Shown here one piece after another: positions 44,890 through 54,136 of a DNA stretch of 56,914 bases (the stretch's first letter is position 1; each line of letters starts with the position of its first letter). The stretch is from NCBI RefSeq assembly GCF_000784735.1, contig NZ_JSYG01000030.1, forward strand, positions 1-56,914, in the 5' to 3' direction. This DNA comes from Dickeya undicola (GTDB lineage: Bacteria > Pseudomonadota > Gammaproteobacteria > Enterobacterales > Enterobacteriaceae). The translations under genes and the position numbers were made by a program. Under the pieces are notes generated by a model, which ran no database searches, was not told where the DNA came from, and worked only from the letters and a program-made list of their open reading frames with translations.

Positions 44890-46437
44890 ATGACTGAACC
44901 CTTACTGAAGATTACCGATCTGGCCAAGAATTTCTCCGGCGTCTGGGCACTCAACAAGGTGCAACTGACGGTCCTGCCAGGAGAGATCCACGCCCTGCTG
45001 GGCGAGAATGGTGCCGGTAAGTCCACCTTGCTCAAGGCGCTGGCTGGTGCGCAACCTCAGACCAGTGGTGATATCCACTTTAACGGCGAATTGCTGTCGC
45101 CGCAGGACTCGCCGGTAGCACGGCAGAACCGTGGCATTGTCACCATCTATCAGGAATTCAATCTGCTGCCCAATATGACGGTGGCGGAAAATATGTTTCT
45201 CGGCCGCGAATTACAGCGCAACCGGTTGTTTGTCGACGCGCAAGCGGTCAATCAGGAAGCCCGCACGGTGCTGGAATACCTGCAATTGAATATTGCCCCC
45301 ACCACGCAGGTGGCGCGGCTGAGCGTGGCACAACAGCAGATGGTGGAAATCGCCCGCGCACTGACCCTTAACGCCCGGTTGATCGTGATGGATGAACCGT
45401 CCGCCGCGCTGAGCGACAGCGAAGTAGAGAGCCTGCATCGGGTGGTGCGCGAACTGAAAGCGCGCGGTGTCAGCGTGATTTATGTGACGCACCGACTGCA
45501 CGAAGTGTTCCAGTTATGCGACCGCTTCACGGTATTTCAGGACGGCCGTTACACCGGTTCCGGCAACGTGGCTGATATCGACGTAGCGGGCATCATCCGC
45601 ATGATGGTCGGGCGTGACGTGGTGTTCACCCGCCGCCCGCCGTCGGAAACCTATCATCAGGACAAACCGGTGCGGTTAGCGGTGAAAGGGCTGTGCCGGG
45701 AAAAACCGCCACTCGACTCGCACGGCATTGCGCTCGACAACATTGCGTTTCAGGTGCACGCGGGCGAGATCCTCGGCATCGCTGGGCTGGTGGGAGCCGG
45801 GCGTACCGAAGTCGCGCGCTGCCTGTTTGGTGCCGACCCGTTTACCTCCGGTGAGTTCTGGCTCGATGGCCAACCTTATCACCCGGTCGACCCGCTGCAC
45901 GCGCTCGATCAAGGCATCGCATTGGTGCCGGAAGACCGTAAGAAAGAAGGTGCGGTGCTGGGCTTGTCTATCCGCAACAACCTGTCGCTTTCCAGCCTGT
46001 CGTCGTTGCTGCGCTGGCGTTATTTCGTCGACACCCGCCGCGAGGACGAACTGATTGAATCCTATCGGCAAGCGTTGCGCATCAAGATGGTGGACAGTGA
46101 GCAGGAGGTGCGCAAGCTTTCCGGCGGCAACCAGCAGAAAGTGATTCTGGCGCGCTGTATGGCGCTCAACCCGCGGGTGCTGATTGTCGATGAGCCGACG
46201 CGCGGCATCGATGTCGGCACCAAGTCCGAGGTGCATCAGGTGCTGTTCGATATGGCAAAACGGGGGGTAGCGGTGATCGTGATTTCCTCCGACTTGCCAG
46301 AGGTGATGGCGATTTCCGATCGCATCATCACCCTTAGCGAAGGCCGGGTTACCGGCGAATTGCACGGCGATGACGCCACGGAAGAGCGGCTGATGACCCT
46401 GATGGCCATCTGCCATGACGCACAACAGGCCGCATAA
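44890..46437 (+). CDS. Inositol ABC importer ATPase (two nucleotide-binding domains, RbsA type)
   Basis: This 515-residue protein has two ABC domains. The first carries Walker A GENGAGKST near residue 38, signature LSVAQQQMVEIARAL near 148 and Walker B LIVMDEPSAALSDSE. The second has the degenerate Walker A GLVGAGRTE near 299 and an intact LSGGNQQKVILARCM and VDEPTRGIDVGTK, the usual RbsA/XylG/MglA pattern. The ATG at 44890 is preceded by CGAGGG. The next gene starts ten bases past its stop. Confidence 0.9.
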   Translation: MTEPLLKITDLAKNFSGVWALNKVQLTVLPGEIHALLGENGAGKSTLLKALAGAQPQTSGDIHFNGELLSPQDSPVARQNRGIVTIYQEFNLLPNMTVAENMFLGRELQRNRLFVDAQAVNQEARTVLEYLQLNIAPTTQVARLSVAQQQMVEIARALTLNARLIVMDEPSAALSDSEVESLHRVVRELKARGVSVIYVTHRLHEVFQLCDRFTVFQDGRYTGSGNVADIDVAGIIRMMVGRDVVFTRRPPSETYHQDKPVRLAVKGLCREKPPLDSHGIALDNIAFQVHAGEILGIAGLVGAGRTEVARCLFGADPFTSGEFWLDGQPYHPVDPLHALDQGIALVPEDRKKEGAVLGLSIRNNLSLSSLSSLLRWRYFVDTRREDELIESYRQALRIKMVDSEQEVRKLSGGNQQKVILARCMALNPRVLIVDEPTRGIDVGTKSEVHQVLFDMAKRGVAVIVISSDLPEVMAISDRIITLSEGRVTGELHGDDATEERLMTLMAICHDAQQAA

Positions 46438-46447
46438 CGGAGAGCCC

Positions 46448-47488
46448 ATGAGTATGCAACAACCCTTATCCCGAACCAAACTGCCGACGCCGACCAACGG
46501 CCGGGGACGTATCGACCCGATCGCCTTCTTCGAGCGTTTCGGGGTGTTCATTTTCATGATCCTGCTGCTGATCTTTTTCCAGTCGCAGAACAGTAACTTC
46601 CTGACCGAACGCAACATCACCAACATCCTTACCGAGGTGTCTATCTACGGCATCATGGCGGTGGGCATGACCTTCGTGATCCTGACCGCGGGTATTGATC
46701 TGTCGGTCGGGTCGATTCTGGCGGTATGCGCCATGACCGCCGCCTACGTGATTAAAGGCGATAACTTCACCACGGTTGATGCTCAGGCCTGGGGCGGTAT
46801 GAGCTGGCTGGTGGGGATTGGCATTTGTCTGGCGATGGGCACCGTGATCGGCTTCCTGCACGGGCTGGGCGTTACTCGTCTGCGGCTGTCGCCGTTTATC
46901 GTCACGCTGGGCGGCATGACCATCTGGCGTGGCCTGACGCTGGTTGTCAACGACGGTGCGCCCATCGCCGGGTTTGACCCCGGTTACCGCTGGTGGGGGC
47001 GTGGCGAGTTGCTCGGCATTTCCATCCCTATCTGGATCTTCGCGCTGGTGGCGTTGTTAGGCTGGCTGGCGCTGCATAAAACCCGCTGGGGGCGCTTTGT
47101 CTACGCCATCGGCGGCAACACCGAAGCGGCACGGCTGGCTGGCGTTAACGTGCAGCGGGTACTGGTCAGTGTTTACGTGGTGATCGGCGCACTGGCCGGT
47201 CTGGCGGGTTTCATTCTCAGCGCCCGGTTGGGCAGTGCTGAAGCGGTGGCCGGTATTTCGTTTGAACTGCGGGTGATAGCCTCGGTGGTAATCGGTGGCA
47301 CCTCGCTGATGGGTGGCTACGGGCGCATCAGCGGCACCATCATCGGTTCCGTCATCATGGGGATCCTGATTAACGGGCTGGTGCTGATGAACGTCTCGGC
47401 TTACTACCAGCAGATCATCACTGGCCTCATCATCGTACTGGCGGTGGCGTTCGATACCTACGCCAAGAGCCGACGCGGTGCCATCTGA
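46448..47488 (+). CDS. Inositol ABC importer permease (RbsC type)
   Basis: This 346-residue inner-membrane permease has about ten hydrophobic segments and the RbsC-family motif MTFVILTAGIDLSVGSILAV near residue 80, with IVTLGGMTIWRGLTL near 155 and GGNTEAARLAGVNVQRVL near 222, the last being the ATPase-coupling loop. ATG 46448 has GGAGAG upstream. It ends 17 bases before the next dehydrogenase gene. With the binding protein and ATPase it forms a complete importer. Confidence 0.9.
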   Translation: MSMQQPLSRTKLPTPTNGRGRIDPIAFFERFGVFIFMILLLIFFQSQNSNFLTERNITNILTEVSIYGIMAVGMTFVILTAGIDLSVGSILAVCAMTAAYVIKGDNFTTVDAQAWGGMSWLVGIGICLAMGTVIGFLHGLGVTRLRLSPFIVTLGGMTIWRGLTLVVNDGAPIAGFDPGYRWWGRGELLGISIPIWIFALVALLGWLALHKTRWGRFVYAIGGNTEAARLAGVNVQRVLVSVYVVIGALAGLAGFILSARLGSAEAVAGISFELRVIASVVIGGTSLMGGYGRISGTIIGSVIMGILINGLVLMNVSAYYQQIITGLIIVLAVAFDTYAKSRRGAI

Positions 47489-47505
47489 CACAGGGAGCGA
47501 CAGAC

Positions 47506-48639
47506 ATGAAACAGGTTCGAATTGGTTTGATCGGCACCGGCTACATCGGCCGTGCTCATGCCATTGCCTATGCCCAGGCTCCGGTGGTGTATCCACTCAA
47601 GGGGCAACTGGTGTGCGAGATGCTGGCGGAGGTTTCACCGGCGCTGGCAAAGCAACGGGCGCAGGAAATGGGCTTTGCCCGTTCTACCGGTGACTGGCGC
47701 GAACTGGTCGCTGACCCGGCTATCGATGTGGTGGATATCTGCGCGCCGAATTTTCTGCATCAGGAAATGGCGATGGCGGCGATTCGCCACGGCAAGCACG
47801 TCTATTCGGAAAAGCCGCTGGCGCTCAATGCCGCCGATGCACACGTAATGGCGGATGCCGCCCGTCAGGCCGGGGTGAAAACGCTGGTGGGGTTCAATTA
47901 TATGAAGAACCCGGCAGCGCAACTGGCGAAAGAGATCATCGCACGCGGCGAGATCGGCGAGGTAACCCACTTTTACGGCACCCACAACGAAGACTATCTG
48001 GCCGACCCGCGCAAACCGGCGGACTGGCACTGCTTCCGGCATACCGCCGGGCTGGGCGCGCTGGGCGACGTGGGGACGCACATCGTCAATATGGCGCACT
48101 ACCTGGTGGGCGACATCATCGAGGTGTGTGGTGACCTGCAAACGGTGGTGGCGCAGCGGCCGGTGAGTGCAGGTAGCGCCGACCAGGTGACGGTGGAGAA
48201 CGAAGATCAGGCGCACGCGATGGTGCGTTTCGCCAGCGGCGCGCGCGGGGTGATCGAAGCCTCACGTGTGGCGTGTGGACGCAAGATGGGGCTGAGTTAT
48301 GTCATCACCGGCACCCGTGGTGCCATCAGCTTTACGCAGGAACGCATGGCGGAGCTAAAACTGTACCGGCATGACGACCCGGCCAACCGACAGGGGTTTC
48401 AGACCTTGCTGGTAGGGCCGCAGCACCCGGAATACGCGGCGTTCTGCGCCAGCGCCGGGCACGGTTTCGGCTTTAACGATCAAAAAACCGTCGAGGTACG
48501 CGATTTAATCGACGGCATCGCCGCCGACCTGCCGCTGTGGCCCGACTTTGACGAAGGCTGGCGGGTTTCTCAGGTGCTGGACGCCATTGTGCTGTCGCAT
48601 CAGGCGGCTCGCTGGGTAGCGGTGCATGAAGCGGGATAA
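47506..48639 (+). CDS. Second Gfo/Idh/MocA dehydrogenase of the inositol locus
   Basis: This 377-residue NAD(P)-dependent oxidoreductase has GTGYIGRAHAIAYAQ near residue 10, catalytic Lys in SEKPLALNA near 105, and GDVGTHIVNMAHYLVGD near 187 with the His. It is longer than IolG and carries a distinct C-terminal part (GHGFGFNDQKTVEVRDLIDG). Such second enzymes in iol loci oxidise scyllo-inositol, D-chiro-inositol or inositol derivatives (IolW, IolX, IolU types) or glycoside-type sugars; I cannot say which. It is part of the iolG operon. Confidence 0.85.
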   Translation: MKQVRIGLIGTGYIGRAHAIAYAQAPVVYPLKGQLVCEMLAEVSPALAKQRAQEMGFARSTGDWRELVADPAIDVVDICAPNFLHQEMAMAAIRHGKHVYSEKPLALNAADAHVMADAARQAGVKTLVGFNYMKNPAAQLAKEIIARGEIGEVTHFYGTHNEDYLADPRKPADWHCFRHTAGLGALGDVGTHIVNMAHYLVGDIIEVCGDLQTVVAQRPVSAGSADQVTVENEDQAHAMVRFASGARGVIEASRVACGRKMGLSYVITGTRGAISFTQERMAELKLYRHDDPANRQGFQTLLVGPQHPEYAAFCASAGHGFGFNDQKTVEVRDLIDGIAADLPLWPDFDEGWRVSQVLDAIVLSHQAARWVAVHEAG

Positions 48640-48693
48640 CGGTCGTGCCGACGTGTTGTCGATTTCCTTTTTTGACTGACAGGAATGGGCGTG

Positions 48694-50616
48694 ATGAGTA
48701 CGCAAAAGCAGTTTGATGTGATTTGCATGGGGCGCGTGGCGGTGGACCTGTACGGTCAGCAGATCGGTGCGCGTCTGGAAGACATGGGCAGTTTCGCCAA
48801 ATATCTGGGCGGCTCTTCGGGTAATGTGGCCTACGGCACCGCCCGACAGGGGCTACGCTCTTCCATGCTGGCACGGGTGGGTGACGAGCACATGGGGCGC
48901 TTTCTGCGTGAAGAGTTGCAGCAGGTCGGCTGCGACACCAGCCACCTGATAACCGATCCGACGCGCCTGACCGCGCTGGTGCTGCTCGGCATCAAGGATC
49001 GGGAAACCTTCCCGCTGATCTTCTACCGCGATAACTGCGCCGATATGGCGATCACGCCGGAAGACGTCAGCGAGGATTACATCGCCTCGTCACGTTGTCT
49101 GGCGATCACCGGCACCCATCTGTCGCACCCGAACACCCGCGAGGCGGTGCTGACCGCGTTGCGCTACGCCCGTCGTCACGGTGTAAAAACGGTACTGGAT
49201 ATCGACTACCGGCCGGTGCTGTGGGCGCTGACTTCACCAGGCGACGGTGAAACCCGTTTTATCGAATCGGCGGCGGTGACGGCACAACTGCAACAGGTGC
49301 TGCACCTGTTCGATCTGATCGTTGGCACCGAAGAGGAATTTCACATTGCTGGCGGCAGTACCGACACGTTGCAGGCGCTGCGTCAGGTGCGGGCGCATAC
49401 CGCGGCGGAACTGGTGTGCAAGCGCGGTCCACTCGGCTGTTCGGTATTCACCGGTGAGATCCCCGCGTCGCTGGATGAGGGCATTACCGTCAAAGGCGTG
49501 CGCGTCGAGGTGCTCAACGTGCTGGGGGCGGGCGACGCGTTCATGTCCGGCCTGCTGCGTGGTTACCTGAGCGGCGAAGGCTGGGAGAAAGCCTGTGCTT
49601 ACGCCAATGCCTGCGGTGCGCTGGTGGTGTCTCGCCACGGCTGCGCCCCGGCGATGCCGAGCCGCATTGAGCTGGATAACTATCTGGCACGCGCCGACGC
49701 GGTGCCGCGCCCGGATCTGGACCCGGAGCTGAATCACCTGCACCGCGTCACTACCCGCCGTCAGCGCTGGGAGGAGCTGTGCGTGATCGCCTTCGATCAC
49801 CGTATCCAACTGGAGGAGATGGCGCTGGCCTGCGGTGCTGAGCGTAGCCGTATTCCACAGCTTAAACAGTTGATTCTTCAGGCCAGCCATCAGGCGGCGC
49901 AGCAGGCTGGCTTACAGGGCGATGGCGCGTCATCGGGCAAGGCCGGACTATTATGCGACGGCACCTTCGGGCAGGACGCGCTCAATACCATCACCGGACA
50001 AGGCTGGTGGATCGGTCGCCCGATAGAGCTGCCGGGGTCGCGTCCGCTGGCGTTGGAACACGGCAATATCGGCTCGCAACTGGTGAACTGGCCGCTGGAA
50101 CAGGTGGTGAAGTGCCTGGTGTTTTTCCATCCGGAAGACGACAGCCCGCTGCGGCTGGCGCAGGAGCGGCAAGTGAGCGAGGTATACCGGGCTTGCTGCC
50201 AGTCCGGCCACGAACTGCTGCTGGAGGTGATCCTGCCCGCCGACATGTCGCGCAGCGATGAGCTGTACCTGCGGGCGATCCAGCGTTTCTACAACATTGG
50301 CGTCCGGCCGGACTGGTGGAAATTGCCGCCGCTGTCCGCCGACGGCTGGCAGCGATTGGAGCGTCTGCTGGCTGAGCGCGATCCTTACTGTCGCGGTGTG
50401 GTGATCCTCGGGCTGGACGCACCACTCGACACACTGCGACAAGGCTTCAAGGCTGCCGCCGGTCAATCGGTGGTGAAAGGGTTTGCAGTAGGACGCACGC
50501 TGTTTGCCCAGCCAGCGCAGCAGTGGCTGCGCGGCGATATCGACGATCAGCAACTGATCACCGACGTTAAAGATAACTACCTGCAACTGATCGCCCTGTG
50601 GCGTCAACGCGGCTAA
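48694..50616 (+). CDS. iolC: 5-Dehydro-2-deoxygluconokinase fused to a DUF2090 aldolase-like domain
   Basis: This 640-residue protein fuses two activities. Residues 1-330 are a PfkB kinase (GRVAVDLYGQQIG near 13, GGSSGNVAYGTARQG near 38, and the catalytic NVLGAGDAFMSGLLRG near 273) that phosphorylates 2-deoxy-5-keto-gluconate. From about 345 a DUF2090 domain follows (ELCVIAFDHRIQLEEMA, then CDGTFGQDALN and WWKLPPLSADGW), a TIM-barrel class-I-aldolase-like fold. It may cleave the phosphorylated product to dihydroxyacetone phosphate and malonate semialdehyde, replacing a separate IolJ, which is absent here. I use ATG 48694, with AGGA nine bases upstream, over 48685. Confidence 0.9.
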   Translation: MSTQKQFDVICMGRVAVDLYGQQIGARLEDMGSFAKYLGGSSGNVAYGTARQGLRSSMLARVGDEHMGRFLREELQQVGCDTSHLITDPTRLTALVLLGIKDRETFPLIFYRDNCADMAITPEDVSEDYIASSRCLAITGTHLSHPNTREAVLTALRYARRHGVKTVLDIDYRPVLWALTSPGDGETRFIESAAVTAQLQQVLHLFDLIVGTEEEFHIAGGSTDTLQALRQVRAHTAAELVCKRGPLGCSVFTGEIPASLDEGITVKGVRVEVLNVLGAGDAFMSGLLRGYLSGEGWEKACAYANACGALVVSRHGCAPAMPSRIELDNYLARADAVPRPDLDPELNHLHRVTTRRQRWEELCVIAFDHRIQLEEMALACGAERSRIPQLKQLILQASHQAAQQAGLQGDGASSGKAGLLCDGTFGQDALNTITGQGWWIGRPIELPGSRPLALEHGNIGSQLVNWPLEQVVKCLVFFHPEDDSPLRLAQERQVSEVYRACCQSGHELLLEVILPADMSRSDELYLRAIQRFYNIGVRPDWWKLPPLSADGWQRLERLLAERDPYCRGVVILGLDAPLDTLRQGFKAAAGQSVVKGFAVGRTLFAQPAQQWLRGDIDDQQLITDVKDNYLQLIALWRQRG

Positions 50617-50644
50617 ATCCATTTACTATGAGAGGGAATCGAGA

Positions 50645-51535
50645 ATGACTGTTCAACTGGGTATCAATCCGCTGACCTGGACCAACGATGACCTGCCGTC
50701 GCTGGGGGCAGAAACTCCGCTGGAAACCTGCCTGAGCGAAGGGAAACAGGCCGGTTTCGCTGGATTCGAGCTGGGCAACAAGTTCCCGCGCCAGTCTGGC
50801 GTGCTGGGGCCGATTCTGAAAAAACACGGGCTGAGCCTGGTGTCCGGCTGGTATTCCGGCCAGTTGCTGACCCGTTCGGTAAAAGAGGAAATCGCCGCGG
50901 TGCAGGATCACCTCAACCTGCTGCGTGAGTTAGGTGCCACCGTGCTGGTGTTCGCCGAAGTGACCGGCGCTATTCACGGCGAGCAGCGCACACCAGTGCA
51001 TCTGCGCCCGCGCTTTCCTGCGGCGCGCTGGCAGGAATACGGCGACAAGCTCAGCGAATTCGCCCGTTATACTCAGCAGCAGGGCGTGCAGATAGCCTAT
51101 CACCATCACATGGGAACGGTGATTGAAACCGCCGACGACGTAGACCAATTGATGACCCATACCGGGCCGGAAGTGGGCTTGCTGTTAGATACCGGTCACC
51201 TCACCTTTGCCGGTGCTGACCCGTTGGCGGTGGCGCAACGTTGGGCGAAGCGAATCAACCATGTGCACTGTAAAGACATTCGCCCCGAGGTACTGAAAGA
51301 GGTGAAAAACCGCAAAACCAGCTTCCTGGATGCCGTATTAAGCGGCGTGTTCACCGTGCCGGGCGATGGTTGCGTCGATTATCCGTCGCTGTTTCGGCTG
51401 CTGAAAGCGCAGGATTATCAGGGCTGGCTGGTGGTGGAAGCGGAGCAGGACCCGGCGGTGGCACATCCGCTGACTTACGCCACACTAGGGTTCAATAACC
51501 TGCGTGGGTTTGCCCGTGATGCAGGCCTGATCTAA
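50645..51535 (+). CDS. iolE: myo-Inosose-2 dehydratase
   Basis: This 296-residue protein of the AP-endonuclease-2 TIM-barrel family dehydrates 2-keto-myo-inositol to 3D-trihydroxycyclohexane-1,2-dione. It begins VQLGINPLTWTNDDLPSLG, a hallmark of IolE, with GFAGFELGNKFPRQ near residue 38, YHHHMGTVIETADDVDQLM near 152 and LLLDTGHLTFAGADP near 181; the Glu, Asp, His and later Glu of these blocks bind the metal. The gene follows iolC by 28 bases. Confidence 0.93.
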   Translation: MTVQLGINPLTWTNDDLPSLGAETPLETCLSEGKQAGFAGFELGNKFPRQSGVLGPILKKHGLSLVSGWYSGQLLTRSVKEEIAAVQDHLNLLRELGATVLVFAEVTGAIHGEQRTPVHLRPRFPAARWQEYGDKLSEFARYTQQQGVQIAYHHHMGTVIETADDVDQLMTHTGPEVGLLLDTGHLTFAGADPLAVAQRWAKRINHVHCKDIRPEVLKEVKNRKTSFLDAVLSGVFTVPGDGCVDYPSLFRLLKAQDYQGWLVVEAEQDPAVAHPLTYATLGFNNLRGFARDAGLI

Positions 51536-51557
51536 CGGTTGTCGGCAGGGAGGTTGC

Positions 51558-52385
51558 ATGTCTGAATTATTGTCCCGTTATCATACGCCGGATACGCAAG
51601 GCCGCATCCAGCAGATTACCCCGGCTCGTGCGGGCTGGCGTCATGTTGGGTTTGAGGTTTACCAGTTGTCGACTGGCGCGGAACTGATGCTACCGGCGGT
51701 GGCGGAAGAGCGTTGCTTAGTGTTGGTGGGCGGCCGGGCGACGGTGGCAACGCCGCAGGCACGGTTTGAGCATATCGGCGATCGCATGAACCCGTTCGAG
51801 CGGAAGAAACCCTGGGCGGTGTACGTTGCGCCGGGGGAAACGGTGACCGTCATCGCCGATACGCCGCTGGAATTGGCAGTATGCGCAGCGCCGGGCAATG
51901 GCAATTACCCCACTCGGTTGATCGCCCCGCAGGATATCGATGCACAAGCCCGTGGCAGCGGGCGCAATCGCCGTTTCGTGCACAACATCCTGCCGGAGGA
52001 CAAGGCAGCGGATAGTCTGCTGGTGGTCGAGGTCTACACCGACGAGGGCTGCACCAGCTCTTATCCCAGCCATAAACATGATGTTGATAATCCACCACAG
52101 GAAACCTATCTGGAAGAAACCTACTATCACCGGCTCAACCCGCCGCAGGGGTTCTGCCTGCAACGGGTCTACACCGAGGATCGCTCGCTGGACGAGTGCA
52201 TGGCGGTATATGACCGGGACGTGGTGATGGTGCCGCGCGGTTATCATCCGGTGGCGACGCTGGCGGGCTACGACAGTTACTACCTCAACGTGATGGCCGG
52301 GCCAGTGCGCCAGTGGCGTTTTAGTTGGGAGCAGGACCACCAGTGGGTGAATAGTGCGGAATACGCGGCAAAACACAGCGGGTGA
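51558..52385 (+). CDS. iolB: 5-Deoxy-glucuronate isomerase
   Basis: This 275-residue cupin-fold enzyme converts 5-deoxy-glucuronate to 2-deoxy-5-keto-gluconate. It has two cupin repeats; the second contains YPSHKHDVDNPPQETYLEET near residue 171 (His and Glu metal ligands) and MVPRGYHPVATLAGYDSYYL near 222. The layout and length fit IolB. It is the last gene of the locus and is followed at once by a hairpin. Confidence 0.93.
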   Translation: MSELLSRYHTPDTQGRIQQITPARAGWRHVGFEVYQLSTGAELMLPAVAEERCLVLVGGRATVATPQARFEHIGDRMNPFERKKPWAVYVAPGETVTVIADTPLELAVCAAPGNGNYPTRLIAPQDIDAQARGSGRNRRFVHNILPEDKAADSLLVVEVYTDEGCTSSYPSHKHDVDNPPQETYLEETYYHRLNPPQGFCLQRVYTEDRSLDECMAVYDRDVVMVPRGYHPVATLAGYDSYYLNVMAGPVRQWRFSWEQDHQWVNSAEYAAKHSG

Positions 52386-52409
52386 GGTTTTTATCGTGCA
52401 GATAAAACC
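52386..52409 (+). terminator. Hairpin directly after iolB
   Basis: GGTTTTTATC and GATAAAACC form a stem with one bulged T around a five-base loop, starting at the base after the stop codon. There is no T-run; it may end the transcript or protect the 3' end. Confidence 0.4.
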
Positions 52410-52523
52410 GGGTTGCCAACCCAACTGGTCATGTTGTTTGGTATGGTGACGTCTGCCTGGGCGGTGAATAGTTTCGTGCGGAATGAACAGAGCCGTTTCT
52501 TTGCCATTTCATCGCACGCACGA

Positions 52524-52686
52524 CAAGGAGAGGCTCAAACGCCGCCTCTCCTTGACCACTGGCTTGAGGGCTAAACTATGCCGCTTCGCGGTTCCTTCGG
52601 CGTTCGCCTTCGCTGTTCGGGCCGCCCGTGACGCTCTCCCGGAGCGGCACGGGCTTTCGCCGCGTCCATGCGGCTCACCCGGCGAA
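52524..52686. repeat. Highly structured intergenic element with three hairpins
   Basis: Three inverted repeats lie close together: CAAGGAGAGGC/GCCTCTCCTTG (52524-52554, 11 bp perfect), GCCCGTGACGCTC/GAGCGGCACGGGC (52624-52654, 13 positions with one mismatch) and TTCGCCG/CGGCGAA (52656-52686). The 385-base gap between iolB and mltB (52386-52769) has no convincing gene. Frames through it on both strands are Arg/Ser/Ala-rich and look like by-products of GC-rich repeats. It could be a dispersed palindromic element or a structured RNA. Confidence 0.6.
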
Positions 52687-52769
52687 GTCGCCCACCTCAG
52701 CACAGTTTTTGACGCCGGAAAACCCGTTCACCCTGTACTTAAAGGGTTTGTCAGCAGTTGGACTCAGGT

Positions 52770-53873
52770 TTAATACCCCTGCCGTGCTTTTCTGACTTCT
52801 TCCCCTAACTGCCATACCGCCATCGCGTAGTGCACGCTGTGATTGTAACGGGTGATGGCGTAGAAGTTCGGCAGGCCGTACCAGAACTGGTAGTAGCTGC
52901 CCATGTCGAGACGCAGCAGGCTGGCTTCCTGCTCGCCACCCAGCGATGCGGTGGGACGCAGCCCGGCTGCTGCCAGTGTCGACAGGGAGTAGCGAGTCTT
53001 GAAGCCGGTTTCCAGCGCAAAGGTCTGTCCGCTGGCGGTCACTGCTACCTGACCATTAGGCTGCCAGCCGTTCGATTTGAAATAGTTGGCGACGCTACCG
53101 ATAGCATCCACCGGGTCCCACAGGTTAGGAACGCCGTCGCCGTTGAAATCTACCGCGTATTTCTTAAACGCTGACGGCATGAATTGGCCGTAACCCATCG
53201 CGCCAGCAAACGAACCGCGCAGCGATAACGGATCGAAACCGTCTTCCCGCGCCATCAGCAGGAAATACTCCAGTTCGCTTTGAAAATACTCGGCGCGGCG
53301 CGGGTAGGAGAATGCTAACGTTGCCAGCGCATCCAGAATGCGGGTTTTACCCATCACCCGGCCCCAGCGGGTTTCTACCCCGATAATACCGACGATAATC
53401 TCCGGCGGTACACCGTAAACCTGCTGAGCACGTGCCAGTGCATCGGCGTACTGATTCCAGAAAGCGACGCCATTTTGTACGTTATCTGGCGTGATGAACT
53501 GTTTGCGGTAGCGCAGCCAGGCTCCGTTGGGAATGTTGGAGGGGGTGGCCGTGGACGGCGATGGTGCCTGTTTGTCCATCAGCCGGATCACCCAGTCTAG
53601 CCGCTGCGCCTGTGCCAGCACGTCGTGCAGTTGCTGCCGTTCGAAGCCATACTGCCGCACCATTTTGTCGACAAAGCGGTCCACATCCGGGCTACTGGCG
53701 AAATCGCCGCTGGTCAGCATACCACCAGCGTGGGTGGGGGATAACAGAAAACCACCAGACGGTGCCGCAGCGGCGGGTGTACCGATAATTTCAGCCCCGG
53801 TGGGCTCAGCGGATTTATTGCTACAGGCGGACAGTGCCAACAACAGCGGGAAAACAGCAACCAGGCGACGCAT
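52770..53873 (-). CDS. Membrane-bound lytic murein transglycosylase, MltB family
   Basis: This 367-residue lipoprotein cleaves glycan strands of peptidoglycan. The lipobox is LALSAC (Cys18), followed by a Ser/Pro-rich spacer to about residue 60. The SLT-type domain (about 70-360) has the catalytic Glu in GIIGVETRWGRVMGK near residue 166 and FAGAMGYGQFMPSAFKKYA near 225, plus an EF-hand-like DFNGDGVPNLWDP near 245. I use ATG 53873, which gives the lipoprotein signal. The family name mltB is likely, but paralogues with the same layout exist, so no symbol is given. Confidence 0.9.
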   Translation of the reverse strand: MRRLVAVFPLLLALSACSNKSAEPTGAEIIGTPAAAAPSGGFLLSPTHAGGMLTSGDFASSPDVDRFVDKMVRQYGFERQQLHDVLAQAQRLDWVIRLMDKQAPSPSTATPSNIPNGAWLRYRKQFITPDNVQNGVAFWNQYADALARAQQVYGVPPEIIVGIIGVETRWGRVMGKTRILDALATLAFSYPRRAEYFQSELEYFLLMAREDGFDPLSLRGSFAGAMGYGQFMPSAFKKYAVDFNGDGVPNLWDPVDAIGSVANYFKSNGWQPNGQVAVTASGQTFALETGFKTRYSLSTLAAAGLRPTASLGGEQEASLLRLDMGSYYQFWYGLPNFYAITRYNHSVHYAMAVWQLGEEVRKARQGY

Positions 53874-54039
53874 CAGATATCCATATAATTCAGTCAAAAA
53901 CAACGTGGCGGTCATGGTAGCGCAACGTCTATAGGGAAAAAACCGAATTGTGACGGACCGGCGCACAATAAGGGCTGGTCAGTGGTTGTATCGGATGTCG
54001 GCAATGATTCGATGGCGTAACGATAAAAACGTTGTGGAA

Positions 54040-54061
54040 TATTGTGATGATTGTCACGAAA
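54040..54061. promoter_or_regulatory. CRP site upstream of the nucleoside-gate-domain gene
   Basis: TGTGA-N6-TCACG (54043-54058) with A/T-rich flanks on both sides, nine of ten core bases. It lies about 85 bases before the start codon at 54137, a suitable distance for activation. Confidence 0.55.
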
Positions 54062-54136
54062 ATAGCCGGGAAGAAAACCGGGGCCGAGCCGTCAGTGGCG
54101 ATAACCGGCGTTGTTCCACCCGTGCAGGGATAATAA

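Noticed and set aside
52483-52773. Frames of 64 to 96 codons through the gap after iolB on both strands
   Set aside because: They run through perfect inverted repeats and are rich in Arg, Ser and Ala. The DNA structure explains them better than coding, though a repeat-encoded peptide cannot be excluded.
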